Assembly (NCBI GenBank): GCA_011503125.2
Contig: WWBZ02000033.1
Coordinates: forward strand, 744,001-808,000
DNA length: 64,000 nucleotides
Origin: Botryosphaeria dothidea
Taxonomy: Eukaryota; Ascomycota; Dothideomycetes; Botryosphaeriales; Botryosphaeriaceae
Direction of reading: 5' to 3'
The position numbers and the translations under genes were made by a program. Shown here piece after piece: positions 52,261 to 62,193 of the stretch. A model generated the notes under the pieces. It made no database searches. It saw only the letters and a program-made list of their open reading frames with translations, and was not told where the DNA came from. The first letter of the stretch is position 1. Every line of letters begins with the position of its first letter.

Positions 52261-53523
52261 CTAATCTAAATCATTGTTCCGGAAGTTTCGAGTATTCCTC
52301 CTTCGTTTCCTCGCAAGCCTTTCCTGTTGGATCCGCTGGCGTCTCCCGAGGAATCGAGTCTCATACCAAAGTTGTGATGTATCTAGCAGAGGAAATCCGT
52401 ACGTCTCGTTAGGGTCTCGGAGTTCCCCCTTCCTCTCCAACTCAAGAACTCGTGTTTCCCATTCCTCAAGGCTGTATCCTTGGCAATGCTGCTTCCAATG
52501 TCGCGATACCTCGTACGTCAGTTTTTCCAACTGCCCAGGAACAGGGTTTCTGAAATCAATGTCGGCCTGCGAATGCAGGTTGTCTCTCAGACGGCTCTTA
52601 TGCTCGTTCATGTCGCCCGGAGGCTCTACGTGGACGCCATAGTGGGGCGAGACGGTGAAGGTAGCCTGGCTCTTGTACACAAAGTTGTCGATGTTGCTCA
52701 CGAGGAAGAAGCTCCGCCCCCCGGCCGTCTCAACGCCTTCGAGCAAAGTACGACAATGCTCCCATGCTTTGCGCCGTGAGGAGAACTTCTGGACAATGGG
52801 GTACGTGAGATATTCTTGCCGCGCCCATTCTGCGGAATACCTGAAATTGTCGTCCGAGTTCGGGGACAGGACGCCTTCGCCGAGGCGGGACAGGAACTGA
52901 TCAGACTTGCGGATCATATTGACGACGTCTTTTGAAAAACCATAGTGTCCCTTTTTGACAGCGGCCATGCGCAGGTAGACGCGGTTGCTGGCAACAGCCC
53001 ATTGATACTCGGTCCTCGGGCGTGCAATACTACGAATACGCTCCAGAAATGAGATGACATATGTGTGCTCGGTGAATGTATAGACACGGTACATATAGTC
53101 GCCAATAGAAGATAGCTTCCAGGGGGTCTCTTTGACAATTGACACCACCTCCGACCTCAGCTGGTCAAGGGTTTTGGCATCGCTGTTTTCGCAGAAGAGA
53201 ACATTATCATTTATTAGCACAGTCGTCCAGGCGGGCTCTGATGTGCTTGGTTCAAGCTGTAACAATACCAAGTTTCGGTCCGTGGCTGCTTGGTGAGATG
53301 CAGTGGCAGTTTTCGGAGTTGGTTGGTTGGAGATTATGCGTTCTTGGTGGGATGCAGGGGAAGCTGTAGGAGCTGGTGGTCTAGTAGAAAAAGTCCGTCG
53401 AGGGCTCGATGAGCCATGAACAAGTGTTATTCGGCATCGAGCGGGAGTTGAGTAGACAGAAGACCTGCTCAGGCTGGATAGGGAAGCATGCACAGCGCGA
53501 GAAAGAGCGCAAGGCGTACTCAT
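52261..53523 (-). CDS. 420-aa unknown protein with probable mitochondrial presequence
   Basis: I do not recognise this protein. The first 50 residues are rich in Ser, Arg, Ala and Thr with no acidic residue and end in PRRTFSTRPP, typical of a mitochondrial targeting peptide with an R-3 cleavage site. A Pro/Thr/Ala linker follows to about residue 85. The rest looks like a folded globular domain rich in aromatic residues (DYMYRVYTFTEHTYVISFLERIRSIARPRTEYQWAVASNRVYLRMAAVKKGHYGFSKDVVNMIR, EYLTYPIVQKFSSRRKAWEHCRTLL). The C-terminus is basic (GRRQRIQQERLARKRRRNTRNFRNN), so RNA or ribosome contact is possible. It is a single exon, divergent from P5C dehydrogenase with 380 nt between the starts. A mitochondrial site is inferred from the presequence only. 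Confidence 0.82.
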   Translation of the reverse strand: MSTPCALSRAVHASLSSLSRSSVYSTPARCRITLVHGSSSPRRTFSTRPPAPTASPASHQERIISNQPTPKTATASHQAATDRNLVLLQLEPSTSEPAWTTVLINDNVLFCENSDAKTLDQLRSEVVSIVKETPWKLSSIGDYMYRVYTFTEHTYVISFLERIRSIARPRTEYQWAVASNRVYLRMAAVKKGHYGFSKDVVNMIRKSDQFLSRLGEGVLSPNSDDNFRYSAEWARQEYLTYPIVQKFSSRRKAWEHCRTLLEGVETAGGRSFFLVSNIDNFVYKSQATFTVSPHYGVHVEPPGDMNEHKSRLRDNLHSQADIDFRNPVPGQLEKLTYEVSRHWKQHCQGYSLEEWETRVLELERKGELRDPNETYGFPLLDTSQLWYETRFLGRRQRIQQERLARKRRRNTRNFRNNDLD

Positions 53524-53903
53524 GCTGGAGGATCCGCAGTGAGAACGAGGGTGTGCTGGTTCGTTGAGCGGTCATTTGACGGGTTGCCTCGGAGGGCGCG
53601 GTGACGTCGTGAGAACGAGTAGTTAGTGGTTGCCGTGAAAAAACCAATCGATGTGTCGATGATTCCTCTCAGGCACGCCAGGGTCTGGTGGCACGGGCCC
53701 GCGTTGGGCCAGTGTGGGGACCGCCGATGATCGGGCTGCTGCCAGAGTGGGCGAAGCCGATGGTAGCCGCCTGCGCGGTCAAAGCTCCCGCAGAGCTTCC
53801 TCCATCCGACTTACTTAACCTCCACCATTACTTCTCCGCCTCTCAATTCGACAGCCTCCATCTTGTCTTTTCTGTCTCTGTCTTGTCGCCTGCCTCTCTG
53901 ACA
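53524..53903. promoter_or_regulatory. Shared upstream region of the mitochondrial unknown and P5C dehydrogenase
   Basis: 380 nt between divergent starts. The plus-strand leader before 53904 is CT-rich. No further gene is seen. Confidence 0.55.
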
Positions 53904-55769
53904 ATGGCTGCTTCCAAGGGAGGATTGCAGAGCTTCTCCCAGCTCAAGCCCTGCCCGCGACCCCGCATCCACGCCCCGCAATGGCCCTTGCGCCTTGCTT
54001 CCAGAAAGATGGGCCATCTGGCTACCTTCAAGGTGCCTACTGTCAACAATGAACCTAACGTGCGTTCTCCAGCCTTTCCCGCCCAATTGCATCCAGCATT
54101 GACTTTTTGATTGCAGCAACACTACGCCAAAGGCTCCGCCGACCGCAAGAAGCTCCAAGAGGCTATCGAGAGACACAAGAAGCAGGGCGCTGTCGAGGTG
54201 CCTGTTTTCGTCGGAGGCAAGGAGGTAGACATGTCCATCGCCAACTGCTCGCGGATGCTGTCTAACAATTTATAGATCAAGTCGTCCGCCGTCGGCACCC
54301 AGCACAACCCCTCTTCTCACGCCGACCCCGTCGCAAGCTTCTCCAATGCCACTGCCGCCAATGTCGCTACCGCCATTGACTCCGCTCTGGAGGCTAAGCC
54401 TGCTTGGGAGTCCCTCTCCTTCGCTGACCGCGCTTCTGTCTTCCTCAAGGCTGCCGACCTCATCTCGACCAAGTATAGATACGATATCATGGCGGCCACC
54501 ATGCTGGGCCAGGGCAAGAACGCATGGCAAGCTGAGATCGACTCGGCTGCAGAGCTGTGCGACTTCCTCAGGTTCAACGTCCAATACGCCCAGGAAACCC
54601 TCGCTTCCCAGCCCGTGCACCACGCTCCAGGTGTTTGGAACCGCATTGAGTACCGCCCGCTCGAGGGTTTCGTCTATGCCATCACTCCCTTCAACTTCAC
54701 CGCCATCGCCGGCAACCTCCCTTGCGCTCCCGCATTGATGGGTAATGTTGTTGTCTGGAAACCTTCCCCGTCCGCCATGGCCTCCAACTGGTTGCTCTAC
54801 AAGATCCTGCTTGAGGCCGGTCTGCCGCCCAGCGTCATCCAGTTCGTGCCAGGTGATGCTCAAGAAGTCACCAAGGTAGTTCTTGGTCACAGGGAATTTG
54901 CCGCTCTTCACTTCACTGGAAGTACCCAAGTTTTCCGTAGCTTGTATGGCCAAATCTCCTCCGGTGTTGCCGATGGCACCTACCAGGGCTACCCGCGCAT
55001 TGTTGGCGAGACCGGTGGCAAGAACTTCCACCTTGTCCATCCGACCGCCCACGTCGAAAATGCTGCCAAGCAGACGGTACGGGGTGCCTTCGAGTACCAG
55101 GGCCAGAAGTGCAGCGCTACCTCCCGTCTCTACGCTCCCAAGTCCCTCTGGCCTGTCATCAAGGAAATTCTTGTCGCCGAGACCTCTGCCTTGAAGATTG
55201 GCGACCCCTCTGACTTCTCCAACTTCTGCGGCCCTGTCATCCACGAAGGTTCCTTCAAGAAACTCTCTGGCGTCATTGACGAGGCCAAGAACGACCCGGA
55301 GCTCGAGCTGCTCGTCGGCGGCAAGTACGACGGCAGCAAGGGCTACTACATCCACCCGACCATCTACGCCACCACCAACCCGGTCCACCCGCTCCTCAGC
55401 CGCGAGCTCTTCGGCCCCGTCCTCGTCGCCTACGTCTACGATGACGCCGCTCCCGACGCGTTCGCTAAGATTTGCAAGACCATCGACCGTACCACCGACT
55501 ACGCTCTCACCGGCGCCGTCTTCGCCCAGGACAGGCAAGCCATCCGCTTCGCCGAGGAGGCCCTCAGGAACTCGGCCGGCAACTTCTACGTCAACTGCAA
55601 GAGCACCGGCGCTGTCGTCGGCCAGCAGCCTTTCGGTGGCGCGCGCGCTTCGGGCACCAACGACAAGGCTGGCAGCGCTAACCTGCTGAGCCGCTTCGTC
55701 AGCATGAGGGCCATCAAGGAGGAGTTCCTGCCCCTGGATAAGATTGAGTACCCCAGCAACGAGGTGTAA
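53904..55769 (+). CDS. prnC: Delta-1-pyrroline-5-carboxylate dehydrogenase (proline catabolism)
   Basis: Mitochondrial ALDH4-type enzyme that oxidises glutamate-gamma-semialdehyde to glutamate, the second step of proline breakdown. Exons 53904-54059, 54117-54224 and 54276-55769 give 585 aa, the expected length with a presequence. The N-terminus is basic and Ser-rich (MAASKGGLQSFSQLKPCPRPRI, RLASRKMGHLATFKVP). Family motifs are intact: GSADRKKLQEAIERHKKQG, FNVQYAQETLASQPVHHAPGVWNRIEYRPLEGFVYAITPFNFTAIAGNLPCAPALMGN in overlapping parts, FTGSTQVFR, catalytic Glu in VGETGGKNFHLVH, nucleophile Cys in GQKCSATSRLY and VGQQPFGGARASGTNDKAG. Divergent from the mitochondrial unknown. In other filamentous fungi prn genes can be clustered; no other proline gene is seen here. 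Confidence 0.96.
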
Positions 55770-56540
55770 AGGGTGTCAAGAATAAAAGCAGGGGGCATGC
55801 ATGAAAATGTTGAAAATACTTCACGAGTTTTTTGGGAAATGGTCAAAGGATGATTATTTGGCGCTGGATTGGATGGAACCACCAGGCAGTCTCACTACCA
55901 TGCGTAAAAGCATTTGGAAGCTTCGAAGAATAGAATGAATGATTAGTTATGGAAAGGAAAATCTTGGACTTTTTCAATTCCTCGTTGTGTTGAACGGTCC
56001 TGCTTGTGCTTCTGCTCCAAGAGTCGAGACCCCCCTATGTTAATAGTATTCAGGACAAGCACTTCCTCGAACGTAATTATTTACTTGAGGGTAAGTCTTG
56101 ATTTCTGTCCTAAGAGCTCGACTATTCCAGCGAGCATTTATTGGAAATGTACAAGACCGACCCGCAATCGTACGTAGCCGGGTACTATATGACCCAGGAA
56201 CCAAGGCATTCTGCCCTAGTGATAAACAGTTCCTTGCGGTCGCTTTCTAATATGTTGAAGAGGCGGGAGAGAGTGGAGAGATAGCCATAAAGAATGTCGA
56301 GTTTCGCCCCCCCACCCCCCCCCCCCCCCCCCCCCCCCCCCTCTCCCTCTACTGAAGCAGATCAGTCCGGGAGAGCCGTATGTATTAATTGACGCCTGCG
56401 TCAAGTCAGCTCTCTCCTGCATCGCCGGAGCATCGCGCTGCCAACTCACACGTTAAGCTAATCCGTTGCTCATAATGTCAAATCGGTGACGTCCACCGAT
56501 TTCCGCAAATGGGGGAGAGGAGGGGATTATCCAAGCAACG
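55770..56540. other. Convergent 3' intergenic region with poly-C tract
   Basis: 771 nt between the 3' ends of P5C dehydrogenase and the eIF2-alpha kinase. Apart from the poly-C tract listed separately, nothing is seen. Confidence 0.6.
56307..56341 (+). repeat. Poly-C tract (27 uninterrupted C)
   Basis: Seven C, one A, then 27 C in a row, flanked by GTTTCG and TCTCCCTC. On the other strand this is a G-run able to form four-stranded structures. It lies between two converging genes and, read along the kinase gene, just downstream of its stop codon. Confidence 0.95.
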
Positions 56541-58900
56541 TCACGTATCGCAGCTGGCGATCAGCGCTTCCAGTTCTGCTTGCACCTGCTGGCACGACAG
56601 CCGCTTGTCCTCGTCGCTGTTCAACATGCCCTGGATCAGCTCCGCCAGGCGCGCGCCGTAGCCCTCCAGGCGGGGCGCGAAGAGGGCGGGCAGCCGGCCG
56701 AGCTTGAGCTCGGAGAGCGTGTGGATGCGTTCGGATTCTGTTAGACAGGGGGTCAGTCTGTGGGGTTGGTAGGAGGGTGGCGGATGATGTATGAGGAGGG
56801 GTGTTTGTATCCACGGGTAAGGAAGTAAAACTTACTAGTATCGAATTTCCACAGTAGCTCGAACGCAATCACGCCCAGGGAGAAGACGTCCAGTTTCTCG
56901 CTCGCCTGGCGCGACGGGATCGGGGGCCGGTAGAACTCCGTCCCCACGGCCTTCTCGGGACCATGGTTTTGGTGCCCTTCCGGACGAGCGAGCTCGGTGA
57001 CGAGGCCAAAGTCTCCAATCCGAACTTGCATCTGCAGGTCCCTACTAGCACCCGTTTTCGCGCATTCCTTGCAGATGCCGATGTGCACGTGGCCTTTATG
57101 GCGGTAGGCTTCCTCGCACGGTGACAAGAAAATGTTGGCAGGCTTGAGATCACGGTGCACCATGTTGCGCGCATGCAAATACTCGACACCGTCAAGGATT
57201 GCCAGCAGTATCTGAAGTGACGGCTTCATGTGGAAGCAGTGTGTGTGCTTCGGCTTGCCATCATTGCTACCGGACTCGCTACCAACAAGATCAGGTTCCG
57301 TCTTTAGATAGTCAGCCAGGGTCATTGGGTACAGCGCCATCTGAATATGAAGCGCTAAGTTCATCTGAGTAACGTTAGAAGACCTCGGCGTCCGCACATC
57401 TGGACGATGGTGCTGTGGCGGGTGGTAATCGTCCTCAAACACGATATCCATGTCGAAAGAGTTCTCACGTGGGCTCGAGAGAGCGAGATTACCAAAGTCT
57501 CTCTCGACTTCTTCATCGAATTCATCTTCGGCACTGAGAACGAAGCTCTTCTTAGACACGGAAGACGACAAGGTCGTCGCGTGGCTTTCTCTACGTCTCC
57601 GAGCCTGCTTAAGAGGAGACAGCAGGCCTGGAGGGCTGCCGAGCTCCGAATCCGATTTGGCAGACTTAGCTGGAGACGAGGAGTTCAGGTGGCTTTGCCG
57701 TCTTCTGCGAGGCACGTTCAGATGATAGTCGTGCTGCACCTGTTCGTGTGAAACGGAATCCTCGCCAAAAAGAATCCCATCGCCATGGTCAGATAGGTGC
57801 AGCCCCGAGTTAAAGGTCTGCTCAAGGCCAGAGGTCGTGGCTGGAGCTTCGCTCGACTCCATATCAGTGGACATGTTGGTCGAGCCAAACTCCAAAAGCT
57901 TGCGGTTGGATTTGACCAGATGATGGATGTTGGAAGAAGGCCGCTCAAGCCAGGCACTATGGTAACGCACAATGTTAGGGTGGTCAAACCCCTGCATGGC
58001 GCGAACCTCTTTCAAGAGTGCATCGAGTTCAGCCTGACCTCTGTTACGGATGTTACGGATACGGGTGGCACTGAGCGGGATCTGTTTGATGGCATAACAA
58101 CCTCCGTCGATTGGATGGAATCCGGAGAACACTGTCCCATATCCACCCTTCCCAATTACGTTAAGATTGCAAAAGCTCGCCATTGAGAAGCTGTGCGATA
58201 GAAGCGGATGGTGATGACCAACGATACTTTGCAGGATGTCTCGCGGATCACTCGGGGGCATTGGACCATATCGAATGGGAGAGCGTTGCGACGGAGACGT
58301 GTTGCCATTGTAAGGGTGGTTTGATAGTTCCAAAGTACTAGAGGAGCGGAAGATATTCCTGGGCGGGGACTTTTGGCGGAGGCGCTCGATTGCTCCTTCA
58401 CTTCGATCCTTGACTACATCGAGTGCTTGGTTGTAGTTGTCGCGTAACGGCTTGAACTCGTCTTGGTGGAAGCCGGACGTACTAATACCGTGGGCAGCAA
58501 GGCTCGAGGCAACTTTGAAGAACATGGCCTTGGCATGAGCCTTGACTTCTGGGTCATCCTTGGTGTAGGGACGGCCTCGCTTTGGATCGGCCTTCTTGTT
58601 CAGCTCCTCGACAGCCTCTAGAATGCAGTTTCTCTCCAGCAATGCATGAATCACGCCCTCCCGATGATCGACCTGTTGTCCGCCAATCTGGTTCGTTGGT
58701 AGCGAGCGCGAGAGTTCTTCGATGGAGGTGGAGGCAGCAGATCTGGTGCGGGCGAGATCGTAGACGTTGCTGGGAGCATTGGGGCCTTCGGAAGTATCTG
58801 GTGCGCGAGAGACCTCGTCCTGGTCGTCATCGTCGGCGCTGGAGGAGTCGGTCTGCGAAGAGGTCTCGTCGAGAGGGGAGCGGAAGAACTGCGAGGACAT
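56541..58900 (-). CDS. eIF2-alpha kinase, HRI/PEK type
   Basis: Ser/Thr kinase that phosphorylates translation initiation factor eIF2-alpha under stress. Exons 58900-56836 and 56737-56541 give 753 aa. The Ser/Asp-rich N-terminus is followed by a helical segment (HALLERNCILEAVEEL, residues 85-100) seen in HRI-like kinases. The kinase domain starts with the Gly loop IGKGGYGTVFSG (249-260) and Lys 272 in YAIKQIPLS. A large insert of about 180 residues between HSAWLE and NLALHIQMALYPMTLADYL (about 330-512) is the hallmark of eIF2-alpha kinases. It is followed by HRDLKPANIFLS (582-593), IGDFGLVTEL (628-637), an activation-loop GTEFYRPPIP and DVFSLGVIAFELL. The small second exon adds HTLSELKLGRLPALFA, QGMLNSDEDKRLSCQQV and the tail. 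It corresponds to S. pombe Hri1/2; Gcn2 features (RWD, HisRS) are absent. Confidence 0.94.
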
Positions 58901-59303
58901 GGTCCCAAGCTAGAATCGAGCGGGGCGGAGAAGTGGCAGCTAGATTAATGGAGGATGCGGCAACGGAACTTGAAGGTGCGCATGACTGCCAATGAGCGGC
59001 GCAGCCAGAGCGCAGAGTGATGAGCAGCAGTTGTGAAGGGAGCCTGCGGAGGGGAAATGAACGTGAAGGGCGTAAAGGAGTCAGAGAAGCCAGGTGGAGG
59101 TCGAGTGACTGGGCGGTCTTAGGCTGCGAAATGTTTACACCTGCAGGGCGCGCCTTGCGCATGGTGAACGCGGGGCAGGGTCCCTTTTTCTAACGTCATT
59201 CCGCGCTCGAGCCACGCTGAGCTGATCCCGCGCCTCTCCCGCCCGTCGCACGCGCTTCCCACCTTCTTCCGCCTTCGCTCGCGTCGCCTCCGCGGCGCCC
59301 ATC
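58901..59303. promoter_or_regulatory. Shared upstream region of the eIF2-alpha kinase and a nuclear-type unknown
   Basis: 403 nt between divergent starts. No other gene is supported. Confidence 0.55.
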
Positions 59304-60668
59304 ATGCCGCGCAAGCTGCCATGGCTCAAGGACGCTCCCGAGAAGCCAGAGCCGCGCGTGACTGAACGATCCGCCAAGAGGCAACGCCTCCTCTCACCCG
59401 ACCTTCCCGATGACCCCAAGTCTCCCGCCGCAAGCACCCCGAGACGCAAGGCAAAGGCGAGAACCAGTAGGGTGCCCGCCCGTCATGCAGGGTCCAGTGT
59501 TGACGATTTCTAGCTCGCACGCCCTCGTCTTCGCCCCCGCCGCAGCCTCCGAAACAAGAGTGCGCCCACCTTCCTCCCACCCGTACCCCTCCGCCCGTTG
59601 ACTTTGATCAGATTCATGCGGGAGGGATTCGCAGCGGACGATGTTTGGATGATGGTTGAGGATGAATTCCTCGATACCGCCCAACTGTTCACCCAACATC
59701 TTCACCACGCTGAATACCACCGCTTGAAGCGACTGGCCCGCGAGAAAAATGCATCTGCTCTCCAGAACATATCGCGCCCGGTCGTCGCCCGCGGCAAAAT
59801 GAGTATAGAGTCACAGAAGAAGCATGAGGCACGAGCGAGAGCAGAGAGACAGGTTGAGGTCTTGGGCAATATCGAGGGTGCGGACAATGATGTCGAGGAA
59901 CTGGAGGATGAAGCTCCGTGGGCCCGGGACCCACACCTTGGCGGTCTCATGTCCGGTTCGCAAGACTCTACGAGCCAGCTGTCAACTATTGCTGGCATCA
60001 AGTCAAAAACCCGTGTAGCAGCAGGCTATGGCGGAACCACGTTAAAGCTAGCTCCAGGAAAGATTGGCGCGTCCAAAGTCTCAAGTGCACATACGTCGAA
60101 ATCTTCTATCGCAGGACTGGCGAAAGAGATTAGACGTGCTGCCGCTAGCAGTGATGAGGAGGACTTGGACAGGTATTCTTCCAGCAGCAAGCCTGCGAAG
60201 AAAGTGTCTGTGCGCCAGTCGTCCACATCTTCCGCGAAGCCTACAGATGCTCGAGAAGCTTCGATGCCTCCACCAAAGCCACCTAGACCTTTGGAACCCA
60301 GTCGAAGCACACTAACGAAGAAATATTCATTGACTACTATGCGAGAGTCTAGAAGCAGCACCGACCCAAGTTCAGTGGCATTGTCCACAAAGCCCAAGCT
60401 TACAACCCCTGCCGCAAGTGGTTTAAGCACGGCGAGCTCGTCAAAGTCAACAAGACGGAAGCTGCTAACCTCAAAATTTACTTCATTCAACACCTTTCCA
60501 GAGCCTGATGAGACTCTCCAGACGAGCATGAAAGAGAGCTCGAAGTCAGGTCCCAAGAAAAGCACAAGTCTCAGAAAAGACCCGGCAAGGCCAAGCATGG
60601 CGAAAGACAAGGAGCAGAAGGAGAAAAGTTCAATTTCCGCTGACGAGATACCCACTTTTTTGATTTAA
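59304..60668 (+). CDS. 421-aa nuclear-type unknown protein
   Basis: I do not know its function. I infer exons 59304-59466, 59514-59559 and 59612-60668. Both introns (47 and 52 nt) have GT donors, a TGAC-like branch and a clear acceptor, and joining them gives SSSPPPQPPKQEFMREGFAADDVWMMVEDEFLDTAQ with no break; without them the upstream and downstream frames do not match. The first exon starts MPRKLPWLKD and carries basic and Ser/Pro motifs (SAKRQRLLSP) typical of nuclear localisation. The only folded part is about residues 70-115 (MVEDEFLDTAQLFTQHLHHAEYHRLKRLAREKN), a helical block that I take as the conserved core. The rest is Ser/Lys-rich low complexity, with EEDLDRYSSSSKPAKK and DPSSVALSTKP. 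It is divergent from the eIF2-alpha kinase gene. A nuclear or chromatin role is guessed from composition. Confidence 0.78.
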
Positions 60669-60725
60669 GCAGGGCATAGACAGCGATTCCATTTGAAGTC
60701 CGATTCATACATATTCCTAAGGTCA

Positions 60726-61577
60726 TTACCACTTCTCCACATAAGGTCTGATGTCAATCTCCCACGTGAGCGTTGTCCTGGGCTGTGTATGAAGATGCCA
60801 GTATGCATCCGCAATCTGATGATTAGGTTAGCTCCTCACTAATACAATATCAATCTTGGTCATCACTCACCCCATCAGCGCTGATCTTCGCATCCGGGCC
60901 CGCATCCTTCAACCACTCCTTGGTCCTGGGAATGTCGATAACACCATCAATGATGGCATGGCTGACGTGCACGCCCTGCGGGCCAAACTCCTTGGCCAAG
61001 CTCTGCGACAGCGCCCTCAGCGCCCACTTGCCCGTCGCGAACGAGGCCATCTGCGCGTTCGCCTTGACCGATGCCGTCGCGCCGGTGAAGATAAGAGCGG
61101 GCGGGTGCTTGGACTTGGGCGCCGCGCTGACCAGCCGCGGCAGCGTCGCCTGCGCGAACAGGAACGCGCCCTTGCCCGACACGTCCAGCCCGGCGTTGAA
61201 CTCGTCCTCGCTCAGCTCGAGGAAGGGCTTGCGCACGAAGCGGCCGCTGGCGTTGAAGATGGCGGCCTATAGACCCACATCAGCATCTCCTGCAGTGGTT
61301 TTTGGGAGGACCCGTGAGCACTCACAGCCAGGCCGTAGTCTGCGCCGAACTCGTCGCCGATCTTGGCGAACGCGGCTTTCACGCTGCTGGCGTCGGCGAT
61401 GTCGGTCGGGATCCCGATGGCCTTGCCGCCGGCGCTGTTGATGTCCTTCACCACGCCGTCGTAGTTGTCGGGGTTGCGGGCCAGCAGCACGACCGGGTAG
61501 AGCGAGGCGAACTTGCGGGCGACGGCGGCTCCGGTTCCGGGGCCTACGCCGGCGACGACGGCGACGAGCTTGGACAT
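60726..61577 (-). CDS. SDR-family oxidoreductase with Phe at the catalytic Tyr position
   Basis: Rossmann-fold protein of the short-chain dehydrogenase family. Exons 61577-61326, 61266-60871 and 60815-60726 give 245 aa. The N-terminus reads KLVAVVAGVGPGTGAAVARKFA, a GxGPGxG variant of the usual TGxxxGIG. Next come LARNPDNYDGVV and GKAIGIPTDIADASSV. The catalytic region, normally YxxxK, is SFATGKWALRALSQSLAKEFGPQGVHVSHAIIDGVID: Lys is kept but Tyr is replaced by Phe. I recall a bacterial and fungal SDR group with the same FAxxK and HVxHxxIDG signature, so this is probably a family trait and not decay. The final exon adds IADAYWHLHTQPRTTLTWEIDIRPYVEKW, also typical of that group. Activity as a reductase is doubtful; substrate unknown. 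Confidence 0.88.
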
Positions 61578-62193
61578 GTTGGTGTTTTTTGGGCTGTGGG
61601 TTAGAGTCGTGCTGTGTTAGTTGGATTGAGCGGTTGCCGGAGCTTGCGGGGAGCTGAGGAATTGCGAGATGGTGGGAGAGCTGTAAAGATGGTTGTCACA
61701 AGCGGACGGGCCGGATTCTTATAGGCTTTTGCGAACGCAATGCGGAGAAGGCAATGAGGTGATAGTAATCAACTATCGTGCATTTGTGGGCGCGCAAAGG
61801 ACGTCCGAAGCCGAGCACGCTGATTTGTAAGGGACCAATGGCGTCATCGCCACTGTGCTGGGGTAGCTCCAGGTCCCCGCCTTGCCTTATCGAGAAGTTG
61901 CGCATCCATCCTTTGGACTGAGCCAGTTTCTACGATCTTGACTCGAGCTTGACCCAGGGCTCATTCTAACAGCTCAGGGCTACGGGGCTTTATCTCAACT
62001 TGATTGCATGTGTTTTTATCATGATCTCCAACAATGCGAGTGACAGCTATCTAAAATAAGGCTCAAGTATTGTGTAACTAATGCTTCTAGCTTCCGGTTT
62101 CGTAAGAGAGACTACAAACCCACTGCTGCATACCCTTGTAGCTCATACAACCCCTACGGATTGACACTCTGGATGAGCCCATCAACCTTCAAC
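61578..62193. other. Intergenic region, no gene seen
   Basis: 616 nt holding the promoter of the SDR gene and the 3' flank of the accessory gene. Nothing else supported. Confidence 0.5.

Noticed and set aside
54270..55538. 422-residue open frame on the minus strand
   Set aside because: It is the antisense shadow of the P5C dehydrogenase gene; the sense protein has all ALDH motifs and GC-rich third positions keep the antisense frame open.
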